Source: Vicinamibacterales bacterium (GTDB taxonomy: Bacteria > Acidobacteriota > Vicinamibacteria > Vicinamibacterales > JAMQPK01). Taken from it: a stretch of DNA of 64,000 nucleotides. The translations under genes were made by a program, and so were the position numbers. How positions within the stretch are numbered: the stretch's first letter is position 1; every line of letters starts with the position of its first letter. Shown piece by piece: positions 30,851 to 39,724 of the stretch. A model generated the notes under the pieces. That model worked only from the letters and a program-made list of their open reading frames with translations, searched no databases and was not told the origin of the DNA. Where the stretch lies: the NCBI GenBank assembly GCA_023717525.1, contig JAMQPK010000099.1, forward strand, positions 17,844 to 81,843, written 5' to 3'.

Positions 30851-32419
30851 ATGGCTCCCAAGATCACCTACGCCACGCTCGGCGGCGATCAACTCGAGGA
30901 CCTCCACCGCGAACTCGACCAGGCGATCGCGCGCGTCCCCGAGTTGTTCGGCCGTGCGCACCCGATCTCGATCAACGGCCAGCCAGTTTTTGCCGAACAG
31001 CAATTCGAGGATCGCAGCCCCATCGATACGAGTATCGTGCTCGGCACCTTCCAGACCGGCACACGCGAGCACGTCAAGAACGCCGTTGCCTCCGCACGCG
31101 CCGCGTTTCCGGCCTGGTCGGCGCTGCCCTGGCAGCAGCGGCTTGTTTACGTCCGTCGGATCGCCGATCGGATTCGCAAGCATCGTTGGAATCTTTCGGC
31201 GCTGATGGGCTACGAGGTCGGCAAGAACCGCCTCGAGTGCGTCGGCGATGTGGAAGAATCGGCGGATCTCATTTCGTACTACTGCGACCGCATCGAATCG
31301 CACGGCGGTTTCGTCGAGAAGATGGGCGTTCTTGGACCCGGCGAGGAAAACGTCAGCGTTCTGAGACCGTACGGCGTCTGGGCTGTCATCGCACCATTCA
31401 ACTTCCCGCTCGCGCTGGCGGCAGGACCGGCGGGCGGCGCGCTCGCCTCGGGCAATACTGTCGTGTTCAAGCCGGCGAGCGACACGCCATTCCTGGGCGC
31501 TCGGCTGAACGAGATCGTCATCGAGGCTGGCCTCCCGCGCGGCGTCTTCAACTTCGTCACGGGCCCGGGGTCGACCGTCGGACAGGAACTCGTCGATAAC
31601 GACGGTATCGACGGCATCGTCTTTACAGGATCGAAGGCCGTCGGGTTGAAGCTGATGCGCGACAATGCCGCGCGTCCCGTGCCGCGGCCCCTCATCATCG
31701 AGATGGGCGGCAAGAATCCAGCCATCATCGCCTCGACGGCCGACCTCGACAAGGCGTCCGATGGCGTCATGCGCTCGGCATTCGGCGCGCAGGGCCAGAA
31801 GTGCTCGGCCTGCTCTCGCGTCTACATTCAGAAAGACGTCCGCAGCAAGTTCGTGGCAATGCTGGTCGACAAAACAAGACGCTTGAAGATCGGCAATCCG
31901 CTCGAGCGCAACGTCTGGCTGGGGCCGGTCATCAACGAAGCGGCGGTCAACACGTATCTCTCGGCCATCGATCGCGCGACGAAGGACGGCGGCAAGATCC
32001 TGGTTGGCGGCAAGCGGGTGACGACGCCCCCACTCGATCGTGGTTATTTCGTCGAACCGACAATCATCGACGGCCTGCCGGCTTCGCACCCGCTCTTTTC
32101 GGAGGAGCTGTTCGTGCCGATTACCGTCCTCGCTGACATCATGACCGTCGATGAAGCTATCGAATTGGCGAATCGCACCGAGTACGGGCTGACGGCCGGA
32201 ATTTATTCTGAGAACGAGAACGAAGTGAAGCAGTTCTTCGATCGCATTCAGGCCGGCGTCACGTACGCGAACCGGCGTGCAGGGGCAACGACAGGGGCCT
32301 GGCCCGGCGTAAATCCGTTCGGCGGCTGGAAGGCCAGCGGCTCGACGGGACGCGGCACGGGCGGGCCGTATTACGTGCAGCAGTTCATGCGGGAGCAAAG
32401 CCGCGTTCGAATTCGTTGA
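30851..32419 (+). CDS. L-glutamate gamma-semialdehyde (1-pyrroline-5-carboxylate) dehydrogenase
   Basis: A 522-residue aldehyde dehydrogenase. The NAD site includes PFNFPLALAAGPAGGALASGNTVVFKPAS and FTGSKAVG, the general-base Glu is in EMGGKNP, and the nucleophile Cys is in FGAQGQKCSACSRV. The C-terminal GPYYVQQFMREQSR and the GQKCSACSR form identify the P5C dehydrogenase group (PruA/RocA) rather than general ALDHs. It oxidises glutamate semialdehyde to glutamate in proline degradation. No proline dehydrogenase gene is adjacent. It is cytoplasmic. A perfect REP-like hairpin begins 2 bases after its stop and may end the transcript. Confidence 0.93.
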   Translation: MAPKITYATLGGDQLEDLHRELDQAIARVPELFGRAHPISINGQPVFAEQQFEDRSPIDTSIVLGTFQTGTREHVKNAVASARAAFPAWSALPWQQRLVYVRRIADRIRKHRWNLSALMGYEVGKNRLECVGDVEESADLISYYCDRIESHGGFVEKMGVLGPGEENVSVLRPYGVWAVIAPFNFPLALAAGPAGGALASGNTVVFKPASDTPFLGARLNEIVIEAGLPRGVFNFVTGPGSTVGQELVDNDGIDGIVFTGSKAVGLKLMRDNAARPVPRPLIIEMGGKNPAIIASTADLDKASDGVMRSAFGAQGQKCSACSRVYIQKDVRSKFVAMLVDKTRRLKIGNPLERNVWLGPVINEAAVNTYLSAIDRATKDGGKILVGGKRVTTPPLDRGYFVEPTIIDGLPASHPLFSEELFVPITVLADIMTVDEAIELANRTEYGLTAGIYSENENEVKQFFDRIQAGVTYANRRAGATTGAWPGVNPFGGWKASGSTGRGTGGPYYVQQFMREQSRVRIR

Positions 32420-32421
32420 TG

Positions 32422-32476
32422 AAAAGGGGTCGGGTGCCTTTTTACGCTTTGAGTAAAAAGGCACCCGACCCCTTTT
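32422..32476. repeat. REP-like palindrome: 24-bp perfect inverted repeat, 7-base loop
   Basis: Arms at 32422-32445 and 32453-32476 are exact reverse complements and carry the core GGGGTCGGGTGCC with flanking A/T tracts. The loop is GCTTTGA. Such GGGTC/GGTGCC palindromes are dispersed in many Acidobacteria and Deltaproteobacteria genomes, often near REP-associated Y1 transposases, though none is visible here. Its position right after a stop codon, ending in TTTT, would also let it act as a transcription terminator. Confidence 0.85.
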
Positions 32477-32610
32477 CCTGGAGGTCGTATGCTCGACCAA
32501 GGCGAGCAATGGGATCCGGCATTTCAGGCACACGTGAGGCCGCGCGCAACGCGCTTCAGGCTGTGACCCATCCCGTAACAATCTGGCCTGCCGATACGTA
32601 TAGATCAGGT

Positions 32611-34416
32611 ATGACCCGGAAAGCATCCCTCGTTCTTGTCGCCGTCGCGCTGGCACTCGCCGTTGCCAGCCTGCAAGCCCAGGATCCCGATGGGGGCCGC
32701 GGTGGACGATTTGGCGGACAGGGACCACTGATCGATCCCAGCCAGCTGCCTCCTGCGCCAGGTGGACGCGGCGGCCGAATCGGCGGCCCGCTTCGCGACA
32801 ACGTGCAGCCGGTGAAGGGCACTTCGAAAATCAGCGGCCGGGTTGTCTCGGCCGACACTGGCAATCCGATCCGCCGGGCGCAAGTTCGTGTGAATGCACC
32901 CGACGTCCGGGTCAACCGCGTCGCCACAACGGATAATCAGGGCCACTTTGAAGTCGCCGAGCTGCCCGCCGCCCGCTATCGGCTTCAGATCAGCAAGGCG
33001 GGTTACGTCACGCTCGAGTATGGCCAGGCCCGGCCCTTCGAAGCCGGCAAGCCGCTCGACCTCGCGGACGGACAACTGCTCGACAAGATCGATTTCAGTC
33101 TGCCGCGCGGGAGCGTGATCGCCGGACGCATTACCGATGAGTTCGGCGAACCGATCGCAGACGCGCAGGTACAGGCGATGCGATATCAGTTCGCCAGCGG
33201 ACAGCGGCAACTGGTGAACGCGGGCCGCACGGCGATCAGCGACGACGTGGGCCAGTTCAGAATTTTCGGGCTGATGCCGGGCGAGTATATCGTCCGTGCG
33301 TCAGTGCGCGACGCCGGAGCAATGGCGGCGGCCGTGATGGCCGCCGAAGAACCGTCCGGATATCCGACGACCTACTATCCCGGCACAACCGACGTCGGGC
33401 AGGCGCAGTCCGTGGCCGTGGCGCTCGGACAGGAACTGGGCTCCGTGATGTTCTCGCTCGTACCGGCACGGTTGGCGCGAGTGTCGGGGAACGTATTGAG
33501 CTCGAGCGGCAGGCCGCTCGGCGGAGCTGTAGTTGTCATGCGTCCTGCGACAGGGGGAGCCGTCGGACCGTTCAATATCGGCGGCGCCAATCAGGTCGGC
33601 GCCGACGGGAGTTTCACACTCAACAACGTTCCCCCAGGCGACTACACGCTCGACGTGCAACAGCGCCCGCGAGACCTGCAGACCATGGCGGGAGGCGAGC
33701 TCGAGTTTGCATCGATTCCGTTAAGCGTCTCTGGTGAGGACATCAAAGGCCTGACCATTCTGACGACGCCCGGCATTTCTATTTCCGGCCGAGTGGCCTT
33801 CGAGGGACAGAAATCGCAAACGATTTCGACGCGGGGCGTGCAGGTGATGGTGGCGCCGGTGTCCGGCCAGCAATCCATTATGGGCATGGCGGGACGTGCC
33901 CTTGGCGGCGGCCGCGTCGGTGATGACGGTACGTTCGAGCTGCGAGGGGTGCTGGGTCCGCAGATAATCCGAGTCAGTGGCATACCGGCCGGCTGGGCGC
34001 TGAAATCGATCGCGCTGAATGGTCAGGACATCACAGACAGCGGGTACGACTTCAAGCCAGGCAACAGTGTGACCGGCGTCGTCGTCACGCTCACCGATCG
34101 GGTGACCGATCTATCGGGAAGTGTTCGCGACGTGAAGGGCCTAGCCGTGAAGGACTACGTCCTGGTGGTTTTTCCGACCGACTCGAGGCTCCTGGGCGGT
34201 CAGTCGCGCTACGTGCGCACAGCCAGGCCAAATCAGGAAGGCACGTTTAATCTGAAAGGCCTTCCGCCCGGTCAGTATCTGGCCTCGGCCATCGAATCTC
34301 TTGAAAACGGCGCCCAAAACGACCCTGCAGTGCTGAATCAACTTCGACCGCGGGCCAGGAGCTTCTCGCTGGGCGAGGGTCAGGCACTGTCGCTGACGGT
34401 GGACATAACGCCATAG
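32611..34416 (+). CDS. Secreted protein with carboxypeptidase-regulatory-like repeats
   Basis: A 601-residue exported protein. Signal peptide MTRKASLVLVAVALALAVASLQAQ is followed by a Gly/Arg/Pro-rich linker and repeated transthyretin-like CarboxypepD_reg domains: ISGRVVSADTGNPIRRAQVRVN, VIAGRITDEFGEPIADAQVQAM, RVSGNVLSSSGRPLGGAVVVM and later degenerate copies ending at LPPGQYLASAIESL. These beta-sandwich domains mediate adhesion or scaffold surface proteins. There is no TonB plug or barrel, so it is not a SusC-type receptor. ATG 32611 was chosen for the signal peptide. The open frame upstream runs through the REP element and is not coding. Confidence 0.88.
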   Translation: MTRKASLVLVAVALALAVASLQAQDPDGGRGGRFGGQGPLIDPSQLPPAPGGRGGRIGGPLRDNVQPVKGTSKISGRVVSADTGNPIRRAQVRVNAPDVRVNRVATTDNQGHFEVAELPAARYRLQISKAGYVTLEYGQARPFEAGKPLDLADGQLLDKIDFSLPRGSVIAGRITDEFGEPIADAQVQAMRYQFASGQRQLVNAGRTAISDDVGQFRIFGLMPGEYIVRASVRDAGAMAAAVMAAEEPSGYPTTYYPGTTDVGQAQSVAVALGQELGSVMFSLVPARLARVSGNVLSSSGRPLGGAVVVMRPATGGAVGPFNIGGANQVGADGSFTLNNVPPGDYTLDVQQRPRDLQTMAGGELEFASIPLSVSGEDIKGLTILTTPGISISGRVAFEGQKSQTISTRGVQVMVAPVSGQQSIMGMAGRALGGGRVGDDGTFELRGVLGPQIIRVSGIPAGWALKSIALNGQDITDSGYDFKPGNSVTGVVVTLTDRVTDLSGSVRDVKGLAVKDYVLVVFPTDSRLLGGQSRYVRTARPNQEGTFNLKGLPPGQYLASAIESLENGAQNDPAVLNQLRPRARSFSLGEGQALSLTVDITP

Positions 34417-34418
34417 TT

Positions 34419-34501
34419 CGTCGATCGTCCATCGTCGATCGTCCATCGTCGTCTGTGGACTATCGTCTCTGACTATCGTCTATCGCCTATCGTCTATCGA
34501 C
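34419..34501. repeat. GATCGTCCATC / ATCGTCTATCG degenerate tandem repeats
   Basis: The spacer before the DUF1800 gene consists of 11-base-like units: GATCGTCCATC twice near 34423-34450, then several ATCGTCTATCG variants. The 29 bases at 34423-34451 occur exactly, in inverse orientation, at 63500-63528. The rest of the spacer (34502-34570) has no repeat and carries a GGAGG ribosome site at its end. Confidence 0.7.
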
Positions 34502-34570
34502 TGATTTAACCCTCCACGCCCCGCCCCGGTCTAACCCTTCGAGCACCCAGTTTTCAACCCGGAGGTGGCC

Positions 34571-36088
34571 ATGTTCGCCCCAGTTCGCAGAATCGTAAGC
34601 GTCGTCGCTGCCGCGTTTCTGGTCATTGCCGCAACCCCTGCAAAAACCGACGACAAAACCGTTGCGCACGTGCTGGATCGCCTCGGCTACGGTGCCAGGC
34701 CCGGGGACATCGAGAAAGTCCGGAGCCTGGGCGTCGTCGCATATATCGAGCAGCAACTGCACCCCGAGCGTATTGCCGACGGCCACGCTGACGCGAGGCT
34801 CGAGCGCCTGAAGACGGTGGGAATGAGCCAGTCGGCGCTGGCCCGGGAGATCTTCATTCCGGCGCAGCGGGCCAAACGCGATCAGAAACAAACGCAGGTC
34901 CAGAACGGCGATAAGGGCGACACACAAGTGCCGCGCATGAACATTTCACCGGAACTGATGAAAGCGCGGCAAGTGATCTCCGAACTGAATGAGCAAAAGA
35001 TCCTTCGCGCGACTTACAGCGAGCGGCAGTTGCAGGAAGTGCTCGCGGACTTCTGGTTCAACCACTTCAACGTCTTCGCGGCAAAAGGCGCCGATCGGCA
35101 GTTGCTGACGGCGTACGAACGCGACGCCATTCGGCCGAACGTGCTGGGCAGTTTCCGGACGCTGCTCGGCGCCACGGCGCACAGTCCCGCGATGCTCTTC
35201 TATCTCGACAATTGGATGAGTACCGATCCCAACGGGCTCCACTTGACCAAGCGCGACGAAATGCAGCAGCAGAACAGGCGCCGGCTGATCGGCGTGATGC
35301 GGCCAGACCTTGCGGACAAACTCGACCAGCAGCAGAAGACACGGCCGACCGGCTTGAATGAAAACTACGGGCGCGAGCTGATGGAACTGCACACGCTCGG
35401 GGTGGACGGCGGCTACACGCAGCAGGACGTCATCGAAGTGGCGCGGGCGTTGACAGGATGGACGATCGACAGGCCGCGCCTCGGCGGCGAATTCAAGTTC
35501 GATCCGCGGATGCACGATCCGGGGGAAAAGCGGGTGCTCGGCCACACCATCAAGGCCGGCGGCGGCGAAAGCGACGGCGAGCAGGTGCTCGACATCCTCG
35601 CGAATCACCCATCGACCGCCAAGTTCATCGCAACGAAGCTCGCGCGGCGGTTCGTGAGCGACGCGCCCCCCCAGGCCCTGGTCGATCGCGCGGCCAAACG
35701 GTTCCTCGACACCAAAGGAGATCTTCGCGAAGTCGTGCGGACGATCGTCGAGTCGCCGGAGTTCTTCGCCCCCGAAGCCCAGCGCGCGAAGGTGAAGACG
35801 CCGCTGGAGTTCGTCGTCAGTTCGCTGCGAGCGACATCGGCGGAGGTGCGGAACGGCACCGGTGTGATGCGCGCGCTCCAACAACTCGGGATGCCGTTGT
35901 ATCAGGCACAGCCGCCGACGGGTTACGCGGACACCGCCGACGCGTGGGTAAACACCGGCGGGCTCGTCAACAGGATGAACTTCGCGGTGGAGCTTGCTGA
36001 GAACCGCTTGCCCGGCGTCCGCATTGAACTCGACAAGACTCAGATCAGCGCGCTGGCCCTTGGCTCGCCGGAATTTCAACGAAAGTAG
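34571..36088 (+). CDS. DUF1800 family protein
   Basis: A 505-residue protein of the DUF1800 family. The N-terminus has an export signal (VRRIVSVVAAAFLVIAATPA). Conserved elements are HVLDRLGYGARPGDIEKV, ADFWFNHFNVF, YGRELMELHTLGVDGGYTQQDVIEVARALTGW and PPTGYADTADAWVNTGGLVNRMNF. The molecular function is unknown. Genes of this family are nearly always followed by DUF1501, as here (9 bases downstream), and the pair is common in Planctomycetes and Acidobacteria. ATG 34571 lies 5 bases after GGAGG. Presumably extracytoplasmic. Confidence 0.92.
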   Translation: MFAPVRRIVSVVAAAFLVIAATPAKTDDKTVAHVLDRLGYGARPGDIEKVRSLGVVAYIEQQLHPERIADGHADARLERLKTVGMSQSALAREIFIPAQRAKRDQKQTQVQNGDKGDTQVPRMNISPELMKARQVISELNEQKILRATYSERQLQEVLADFWFNHFNVFAAKGADRQLLTAYERDAIRPNVLGSFRTLLGATAHSPAMLFYLDNWMSTDPNGLHLTKRDEMQQQNRRRLIGVMRPDLADKLDQQQKTRPTGLNENYGRELMELHTLGVDGGYTQQDVIEVARALTGWTIDRPRLGGEFKFDPRMHDPGEKRVLGHTIKAGGGESDGEQVLDILANHPSTAKFIATKLARRFVSDAPPQALVDRAAKRFLDTKGDLREVVRTIVESPEFFAPEAQRAKVKTPLEFVVSSLRATSAEVRNGTGVMRALQQLGMPLYQAQPPTGYADTADAWVNTGGLVNRMNFAVELAENRLPGVRIELDKTQISALALGSPEFQRK

Positions 36089-36097
36089 GGTGGCAGC

Positions 36098-37330
36098 ATG
36101 ATTTCCCGACGCATCTTCATTCGACACGGCGGTCTCGCCCTGGTGAGCCTTGGGTTCGCGCCGTCGTTTCTCACGCGGACGGTGGACGCTGCCGGGGTCG
36201 CGCGGCGCAAGGTGCTGGTCGCGATTTTCCAGCGGGGCGCGGTCGATGGATTGAACATGGTGGTGCCGTACGCCGAGCGCGACTACTACGCGTCGCGGCC
36301 GACCATCGCGATTCCCAGGCCGGGTTCATCCGACCAGTCTGCGCTCGATCTCGATGGCTTTTTCGCTTTTCATCCGAGACTCGCCCGGCTGCGCGAGCTC
36401 TATGCCCGCCGCGAGCTCGCGATCGTTCATGCGTGCGGGTCTCCTGACAGTACGCGCTCGCACTTCGACGCGCAGGACTACATGGAGACCGGAACTCCAG
36501 GACGCAAGAGTACACCTGACGGCTGGTTGAACAGATACCTTCAGGCGAAACACACAGAAGAGCACTCGACCTTTCGCGCTGTGTCGCTGACACAGCAGCT
36601 GCCACGGACGCTGCAGGGCCGTGAAGCCGCGCTCGCCATCAGCCAGATCGGGCAGTTCTCCATTCGGGGCGGCGATACGATGAGCGCTTCGCTCGAATCG
36701 CAGTACGCGGGGGCCGCCGATAGCGTGCTGGGCGGGACGGGACGGGAGGCATTCGAGGCCATCAGGACGATGCGGGCGGCGATGCCCCAGAAGTATCAAC
36801 CCGCAAACGGTGCCCAGTATCCGCGCTCGCCGTTCGGGCAGTCGATGCTCCAGATCGGCCAGCTCATCAAGTCAGATCTTGGTCTGGAAGTCGCGTTCGC
36901 CGAAGTGGGCGGGTGGGACAATCACGTGAACCAGGGTGGAGCGACCGGACAACTCGCCACGCGGCTGGACGACTTCGCTCAGGGCATTTCCGCGCTCGTC
37001 GCCGATCTCGGCGATCGCATGGACGACGTGGTGATTCTGACGATGTCAGAATTCGGGCGGGCGGTGGCCGAGAACGGCAATCGCGGCACCGACCACGGTC
37101 ACGGCAACGCGATGATGGCGATCGGGGGCGCCGTGAAAGGCGGCAAGGTATACGGAAAGTGGCCTGGGCTGGGCGCTGATCAGCGGTACGAGCGGAGAGA
37201 CCTGGCCGTGACGACCGATTTCCGTGATGTGTTTGGCGAGGTCGTCGTCCGTCATCTTGGCATCAGCGATCCATCGCCGATCTTCCCGGGATACGCGATT
37301 CGGCAAACAAACTTCCCCGGTCTTTTGTAA
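36098..37330 (+). CDS. DUF1501 family protein
   Basis: A 410-residue protein beginning [25 protein letters not shown], a twin-arginine-like signal ([10 protein letters not shown]). The family core includes [66 protein letters not shown] and the C-terminal [34 protein letters not shown], which resembles the metal-binding tail of sulfatase/phosphatase-like folds (DUF1501 is a distant alkaline-phosphatase relative). Partner of the DUF1800 protein upstream. The substrate is unknown. The folded Tat route suggests a bound cofactor or metal. Confidence 0.93.
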   Translation: MISRRIFIRHGGLALVSLGFAPSFLTRTVDAAGVARRKVLVAIFQRGAVDGLNMVVPYAERDYYASRPTIAIPRPGSSDQSALDLDGFFAFHPRLARLRELYARRELAIVHACGSPDSTRSHFDAQDYMETGTPGRKSTPDGWLNRYLQAKHTEEHSTFRAVSLTQQLPRTLQGREAALAISQIGQFSIRGGDTMSASLESQYAGAADSVLGGTGREAFEAIRTMRAAMPQKYQPANGAQYPRSPFGQSMLQIGQLIKSDLGLEVAFAEVGGWDNHVNQGGATGQLATRLDDFAQGISALVADLGDRMDDVVILTMSEFGRAVAENGNRGTDHGHGNAMMAIGGAVKGGKVYGKWPGLGADQRYERRDLAVTTDFRDVFGEVVVRHLGISDPSPIFPGYAIRQTNFPGLL

Positions 37331-37350
37331 TCGCGGCGCGGTGTACGTGA

Positions 37351-37356
37351 TACCAT
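37351..37356 (+). promoter_or_regulatory. TACCAT -10-like box, 8 bases before the shell-protein gene
   Basis: TACCAT (in GATACCATCG) lies eight bases before ATG 37365, with no Shine-Dalgarno sequence. It fits the short box-to-ATG geometry seen elsewhere in the window, but the hexamer is weak. Confidence 0.3.
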
Positions 37357-37364
37357 CGCACGCA

Positions 37365-37679
37365 ATGAGCGCTGATACTCGCAAGCCGGCTTCCGGACGA
37401 CCTGAGCTCGGCGAAGCGCTCGGTCTCGTTGAAACGCGTGGCTTTGTCGGGATGGTCGAGGCCACCGACGCCATGGTCAAAGCCGCGAACGTGGTATTCG
37501 TGGGATGGCAGAAAGTCGACGCAGGCCTCGTGACGGCCATCGTGCGCGGTGATGTGGCGTCGGTAAAGGCAGCTACAGACGCGGGCGCCGCCGCCGCGCG
37601 GCGAGTGGGAGAGCTCGTTGGCGTTCACGTGATTCCCCGCCCGGCCGACGATCTCGAAAAGATCTTTCCGATCAGCTAG
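37365..37679 (+). CDS. Bacterial microcompartment shell protein (BMC-H), orphan
   Basis: A 104-residue single BMC domain protein. After a 16-residue N-terminal extension, [77 protein letters not shown] matches PduA/EutM/CsoS1 hexamer-forming shell proteins along its whole length. Such proteins tile the facets of microcompartments and their pores pass small metabolites. No enzymes, BMC-P pentamer or other shell gene are nearby, so this is an orphan or satellite copy. Its 3' end overlaps that of a MerR-type regulator by 8 bases. ATG 37365 gives the usual size. Confidence 0.93.
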   Translation: MSADTRKPASGRPELGEALGLVETRGFVGMVEATDAMVKAANVVFVGWQKVDAGLVTAIVRGDVASVKAATDAGAAAARRVGELVGVHVIPRPADDLEKIFPIS

Positions 37680-38151
37680 TCTCCGGTTTCTTTTTCTTCG
37701 CCTTCGATCGCATCCGCATCTTCAGCTCTTTCAACGTGCCCTCGTTGCCCACAACGAGCAGGGGTTGAGCCGGCGCCCGCAGCAGATTGAAAAACTGCCC
37801 GCCTTCAGTGCGCGCGTAGATGTCTTTTCCGTCCGTCAACAACGTGATCGCGCTGCCGCCGCCGATGGCGTCGAACAGCCTGATCCCGAACCGCCGCCGC
37901 AGCGTGTCGAGGAGCTGCTGGATCTTGGCCACCGAGAGCCCGTTGCGGCGGAGATCGGCGAGCACCGCCAGCTCGAAAAGGTCGATCGGCGAATAGCGCC
38001 GCTCCGTGAACCCGCCGGCTTCCGTCGGATGCGACGCAATCGATGGCTTGATGAGCTTGCGGGCATCCCACCATTGCAGCTGTCGGGCGGACAAGCCGGT
38101 AATGGCAGCAACTTCACGTGAGCTGTAGTGCTTTTTCAGATCTAGACGCAT
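37672..38151 (-). CDS. MerR-family transcriptional regulator
   Basis: A 159-residue regulator. The N-terminal winged helix is [29 protein letters not shown], with [32 protein letters not shown] as the second MerR helix pair. The C-terminal part (about 85-159) is not a known effector domain and ends in a Lys-rich tail ([13 protein letters not shown]). No metal-binding Cys. It lies one base after the pterin dehydratase stop, making thiO, dehydratase and merR a likely operon, and it converges on the BMC shell gene. Confidence 0.85.
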   Translation of the reverse strand: MRLDLKKHYSSREVAAITGLSARQLQWWDARKLIKPSIASHPTEAGGFTERRYSPIDLFELAVLADLRRNGLSVAKIQQLLDTLRRRFGIRLFDAIGGGSAITLLTDGKDIYARTEGGQFFNLLRAPAQPLLVVGNEGTLKELKMRMRSKAKKKKPETS

Positions 38152-38152
38152 G

Positions 38153-38440
38153 CTATTTGATAGCGGCCTTCCGATCCGCCATGGCTGCCCCGTCGAAGTC
38201 CTTCTGGGTCAGACCGCCTTCGCTGTGCGTGCTATAGACCAGCGTTACCCGACGGTAGTTGATGGCGATGTCGGGATGATGATCTGCGGCTTCTGCGTCT
38301 GGCACAAGCCTGTTGACGAACGCTATCGCCGCCGGAAAGTCGTGAAACGTGTACTGCCTCCGGATGGCCTTGCCGTCGAGCACCCAGTCCTGCAGCTGGC
38401 GCAACAGCTGCTCGATTTGCTGATCGGATAGTAGCGACAT
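38153..38440 (-). CDS. 4a-hydroxytetrahydrobiopterin (pterin-4a-carbinolamine) dehydratase
   Basis: A 95-residue protein with the PCD/DCoH fold. Active-site motif HHPDIAINYRRVTLVYSTHSEGGLTQKD includes the paired His and the TH..GGLT signature. The N-terminal LQDWVLDGKAIRRQYTFHDFPAAIAFV is typical. It dehydrates the 4a-carbinolamine formed by aromatic amino acid hydroxylases and also suppresses formation of 7-biopterin. No phenylalanine hydroxylase is in the window. Many bacterial homologues are thought to serve molybdopterin or general pterin metabolism. ATG 38440 follows the thiO stop by one base. Confidence 0.93.
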   Translation of the reverse strand: MSLLSDQQIEQLLRQLQDWVLDGKAIRRQYTFHDFPAAIAFVNRLVPDAEAADHHPDIAINYRRVTLVYSTHSEGGLTQKDFDGAAMADRKAAIK

Positions 38441-38441
38441 G

Positions 38442-39554
38442 CTAGTACTCCCCAAAACGCTGCGGCGAAACTGCCGCCAGCAGAGGGTCCTCCTGGTTGT
38501 CGAGCACGACATCGGCCACCGCTTTGGCCGTAAATGGCGCCAGGAGAACGCCGTTGCGGAAATGTCCCGTCGCAAACACGACTCCGGGAACGGCGCGGGA
38601 ACGCCCGATGACCGGCATCTCGTCGGACGTCGCTGGCCGGAGGCCGACACGCGCAGCCACAAGGCTCGCCTGCCAGACCTGCGGCACCAGGTCGCAAGCG
38701 GCATCGAGCAGATCGCGCACGCCGGCGACGGTCGTGCGCTCGTCGTACCCTGCGTCTTCAACGGTCGCACCGACCAGGGCCGTCCCCGGCCCTGACGGCA
38801 CGATGTAGCAGCGCGGTCCCCAGACGATCCGCTTGAGGGGGTCGCCAGACCACGCAAGCTGGAGCAACTGCCCACGAATGGGGCGAATGGGCACGGGCGG
38901 CATGCCATCAATGTCGATCAGGCCGGACCAGCATCCCGCGGCGATGACTACCTGTTGCGACACCAGCCGACCGCCAGACTCCAATTCAATGTCCATTTCG
39001 GCGCCGCGCGACGAAATTCGGCGCACGCGCGCCGGCACTATCAACCGTGCGCCGTGCTTGACCGCGCCCGTGCACAGCGCTGCAGAAAGATCAATCGCGC
39101 CGACGAAACCATGGGAGGGAAACAACAGGCCGCCCATCACATCAGGGGCAAGGGAGGGTTCCCGTTCGAGGGCCTGCCGAGCATCGAGGAGGTCGCATGC
39201 CACGCCGGCAGCTTTCGCGCCGGCCGCGACAACCTTCAGTTCCGCGATCGATTCTTCTTCATTGGCGACGTGCAGCGAGCCGCTGCGGGCGTAGCCAACA
39301 TCGATGCCAGTGTCGCGGAGGATGCGGTCGATGAACGATGCGTACATCTCGAGACTTCGTGCGGCGAGGGGCAGCAGTGGCCTGCCGAAGCCTTCGATGA
39401 AAGGCGCGAGCATTCCCGCGGCTGCCTGCGTTGCGCCCAGGCCGGCGCCGCGGGCGTCCAATAGCGTGACTGCAGCCCCACGAGCCGCGAGCTCGTAGGC
39501 GACCGACTCGCCGATGACGCCGGCACCGATGACGGCGACGTCGCAATCCGCCAT
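38442..39554 (-). CDS. thiO: Glycine oxidase-like FAD-dependent amine oxidase (ThiO)
   Basis: A 370-residue D-amino-acid-oxidase-family flavoprotein. The Rossmann motif VIGAGVIGESVAYELAARGAAVTLLD is at the extreme N-terminus, ATQAAAGMLAPF follows, and GLRPATSDEMPVIG plus ATGHFRNGVLLAP near the C-terminus are the ThiO hallmarks. It oxidises glycine to iminoacetate for the thiazole of thiamine in aerobic bacteria. No thiS/thiG are in the window, so the thiamine role rests on sequence alone. It heads a minus-strand operon with the pterin dehydratase and MerR genes. Confidence 0.88.
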   Translation of the reverse strand: MADCDVAVIGAGVIGESVAYELAARGAAVTLLDARGAGLGATQAAAGMLAPFIEGFGRPLLPLAARSLEMYASFIDRILRDTGIDVGYARSGSLHVANEEESIAELKVVAAGAKAAGVACDLLDARQALEREPSLAPDVMGGLLFPSHGFVGAIDLSAALCTGAVKHGARLIVPARVRRISSRGAEMDIELESGGRLVSQQVVIAAGCWSGLIDIDGMPPVPIRPIRGQLLQLAWSGDPLKRIVWGPRCYIVPSGPGTALVGATVEDAGYDERTTVAGVRDLLDAACDLVPQVWQASLVAARVGLRPATSDEMPVIGRSRAVPGVVFATGHFRNGVLLAPFTAKAVADVVLDNQEDPLLAAVSPQRFGEY

Positions 39555-39682
39555 AATCCCCTATCATCTCACGCGAGAACGCAGTGCTCCCTGCGAAGGA
39601 CAGCCACCTCCGGCGGGGGACACTCGACAGGTTGAGTGCTCAAGAATGCAGGGTTTTTCGGGCATTTCTTGTCGCTGTGGAT

Positions 39683-39698
39683 GGGTACGGCCCTTGCT
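39683..39698 (+). promoter_or_regulatory. Sigma-54-like promoter before the glycine-zipper protein
   Basis: GGGTACGGCCCTTGCT matches the -24/-12 consensus with GG at 39684-39685 and GC at 39696-39697 (GG-N10-GC) and a full TTGCT. A transcript would start near 39708, leaving room for GAGGAG before ATG 39725. No activator site or activator gene is evident nearby. Confidence 0.5.
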
Positions 39699-39724
39699 GA
39701 AGCAGATGACCGAGGAGCATTCCC

